Assembly: GCA_964634675.1 (NCBI GenBank)
Contig: CAZWLH010000016.1
Coordinates: 1 to 24,122, forward strand
Reading direction: 5' to 3'
From: UMGS172 sp964634675
GTDB taxonomy: Bacteria > Bacillota > Clostridia > Oscillospirales > Acutalibacteraceae
Length of the DNA: 24,122 nt
How positions within the stretch are numbered: the stretch's first letter is position 1; each line of letters begins with the position of its first letter. This document shows, one piece after another, positions 22,665 to 24,122 of the stretch. The notes beneath the pieces are model-generated. The model did not search any database, was not told the origin of the DNA, and saw only the letters and a program-made list of their open reading frames with translations. The translations under genes were made by a program, and so were the position numbers.

Positions 22665-24122
22665 CGCAAACACCCTCCTTAAAGCAGTTAGCTCCGCAGG
22701 CCGAGCACTTCTCACGGCAGTTCGGAGTCGTCTTGGCCTCATGTGCCAAGCGGTTTTCGTTTTGCAAAAACCTTTCGGAGACACAGTAATCGAGGTGGCT
22801 CCATGGGAGCTTTTCTTCAAAGCTTCTCGTTCTGTGATTGTAAAAGTCGGGATCTACGCCGCAGTCCTCAAAGGCCTGCATCCATTTATCGTAATCGAAG
22901 AGCTCTCCCCAACCGTCAAACTTACAGCCAAGCTCATATGCCCTTTTTATAACGGGGCAAAGTCTGCGGTCGCCGCGTGCGAAAACTCCCTCCAATATAC
23001 TTGTTTTCGAGTCGTGCCAGCTAAGCGATACCTTTTTGGTCGTATTGCTTTCGACCAAAAGCTTCTGCTTGCGTTCGACCTCGGCAAGAGTATCCTGCGG
23101 CTCGTACTGGAACGGTGTGAACGGCTTCGGCACAAATGTCGAAACGCTTATCGAAACGTTCACCGACTTTCCCTTATGTCTCTCGGGCATTTCGTAGAAC
23201 ATATTGACAATACGCTGACCGAGCTCGGTGATACCTCTTATATCGTCATCGGTCTCGGTCGGAAGTCCAAGCATAAAATAGAGCTTGACCGAGGTATATC
23301 CGCCTTTAAACGCGGTAAGGCAGGTGCGCATAATTTCTTCCTCGGTGACGTTTTTGTTGATAACATCACGCAGTCTTTGCGTCCCGGCCTCGGGTGCAAA
23401 TGTCAGTCCCGATTTCTTTATTTTCTTTATTCTCTCCAAAAGCTCGGGTGAGAAGTTGTCAACACGCAGAGACGGCAGCGAAATGCTGACCTTTTGCTCA
23501 TCGCTCCAATCAAGCATATCACCGAGCAGCTCTTCAAGCTGTGTATAGTCACTCGTGCTGAGTGATGACAGCGATATTTCATCATATCCGGTATTTTCAC
23601 ATAGACATTTTGCCTGTCGGTTGACCGTTTCGGCCGATTTTTCTCTGACGGGACGGTAAATGAAGCCTGCCTGGCAGAAGCGGCAGCCTCTTATACAGCC
23701 TCTGAAAACCTCCTGTACCGCACGGTCATGGATAATTTCAATAAACGGCGTAACAAAGTTTTCGGGATAAAAGCAGTTGTCAAGATCCTTAATTATACGC
23801 TTGCGAACGGTCGACGGTGCGCCGTCCTTGGGAGTTATCGCCTTGACGGTTTTATCGTTGTTATACTCTACATTGTAAAGTGACGGAACGTATACGCCCT
23901 CAATCTTTGCGGCACGGCGCAAAAACTCCTGCTTGTCGACACCGCTGTCACGGCATTCTCTGTAAAGCTCGATAAGTTCCAAGTCGACCTCTTCACCTTC
24001 TCCGGGGAAGAAGATGTCGACAAAATCGGCCAATGGCTCGGGATTGCAAACGCAAGGACCGCCCGCAACGACAAGATTTTTAAGCCCGTGTCTGTCCTTT
24101 GACAAAAGCGGTATTCCGGCAA
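22651..24122 (-). CDS. TIGR03960-like radical SAM protein (5' end cut by window edge)
   Basis: At least 490 residues are present and the frame is open to the right edge, beginning AGIPLLSKDRHGLKNLVVAG. The first part is the C-terminal side of a B12-binding-like domain (VAGGPCVCNPEPLADFVDIF). The radical SAM core has the 4Fe-4S motif CIRGCRFC (CxxxCxxC), then SLSSLSTSDY, FAPEAGTQRLRDVINKN and KLYFMLGLPTETDDD, typical of YgiQ/TIGR03960 proteins. The C-terminus has further cysteines (CREKCSACGANC) that could bind another cluster. Substrate unknown. It pairs with the overlapping DUF2344 gene; in many Clostridia this pair precedes ribonuclease G and L21, which are absent here. Confidence 0.9.
   Translation of the reverse strand, partial: AGIPLLSKDRHGLKNLVVAGGPCVCNPEPLADFVDIFFPGEGEEVDLELIELYRECRDSGVDKQEFLRRAAKIEGVYVPSLYNVEYNNDKTVKAITPKDGAPSTVRKRIIKDLDNCFYPENFVTPFIEIIHDRAVQEVFRGCIRGCRFCQAGFIYRPVREKSAETVNRQAKCLCENTGYDEISLSSLSTSDYTQLEELLGDMLDWSDEQKVSISLPSLRVDNFSPELLERIKKIKKSGLTFAPEAGTQRLRDVINKNVTEEEIMRTCLTAFKGGYTSVKLYFMLGLPTETDDDIRGITELGQRIVNMFYEMPERHKGKSVNVSISVSTFVPKPFTPFQYEPQDTLAEVERKQKLLVESNTTKKVSLSWHDSKTSILEGVFARGDRRLCPVIKRAYELGCKFDGWGELFDYDKWMQAFEDCGVDPDFYNHRTRSFEEKLPWSHLDYCVSERFLQNENRLAHEAKTTPNCREKCSACGANCFKEGVCVEKR

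Overview
The window looks like chromosomal DNA of a low-to-moderate GC Firmicute, most likely an anaerobic member of the Clostridia (Oscillospirales/Ruminococcaceae-like). The grounds are strong AGGAGG-type ribosome binding sites, sigma-A promoters with 17-bp spacers, AdhE under a clostridial-type Rex operator, a TIGR03960/TIGR03936-like radical SAM pair, and a CotH/VTC/DUF4956 trio. The genus is inference. Almost every gene is on the minus strand; the one exception is a GGDEF gene at 7096-8529.

Layout. (1) 1-1849: N-terminal part of the bifunctional aldehyde/alcohol dehydrogenase AdhE, cut by the left edge, with a Rex-like operator on its promoter. It carries a perfect 162-bp in-frame tandem duplication across the aldehyde dehydrogenase active site. 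(2) 2076-7059: three tandem paralogues of a modular GH16-type glycan hydrolase, two of them lipoproteins. Two share a 1004-bp tract of perfect nucleotide identity flanked by diverged sequence. (3) 7096-8529: membrane diguanylate cyclase, converging on the next operon across a bidirectional terminator. (4) 8578-18640: a tightly packed eight-gene operon read right to left: VTC-domain polymerase, DUF4956 membrane protein, CotH-like kinase, membrane-anchored TIM-barrel glycosidase with a carbohydrate-binding C-terminus, HEAT-repeat membrane protein, processive GT2 synthase, DivIVA-like coiled coil, and a periplasmic-sensor/degenerate-GGDEF/EAL phosphodiesterase. (5) 18715-19941: a 7-TM diguanylate cyclase upstream of that operon. 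(6) 20094-21816: rpsB-tsf. (7) 22008-24122: DUF2344 protein and a radical SAM protein cut by the right edge.

The most interesting system is regions 4 and 5 together. Between the cyclase and the VTC gene lies a sequence matching the conserved core of the c-di-GMP-I (GEMM) riboswitch, followed by an intrinsic terminator whose U-tract abuts the VTC ribosome binding site. The aptamer overlaps the 3' end of the cyclase gene. A run of 11 G in that gene decides whether ribosomes stop before the aptamer or translate into it. The predicted circuit is: cyclase makes c-di-GMP, the riboswitch senses it and gates a glycan-synthesis/CotH/VTC operon, and the last gene of that operon encodes a phosphodiesterase that removes the signal. 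The motifs and gene order are seen in the sequence; the circuit, its sign and the polymer made are inference.

No tRNA, rRNA, CRISPR array, transposase or integrase was seen. No gene-free stretch exceeds about 230 bases; the larger gaps (1850-2075, 5137-5319, 19942-20093, 21817-22007) hold the promoters, operators and terminators listed.
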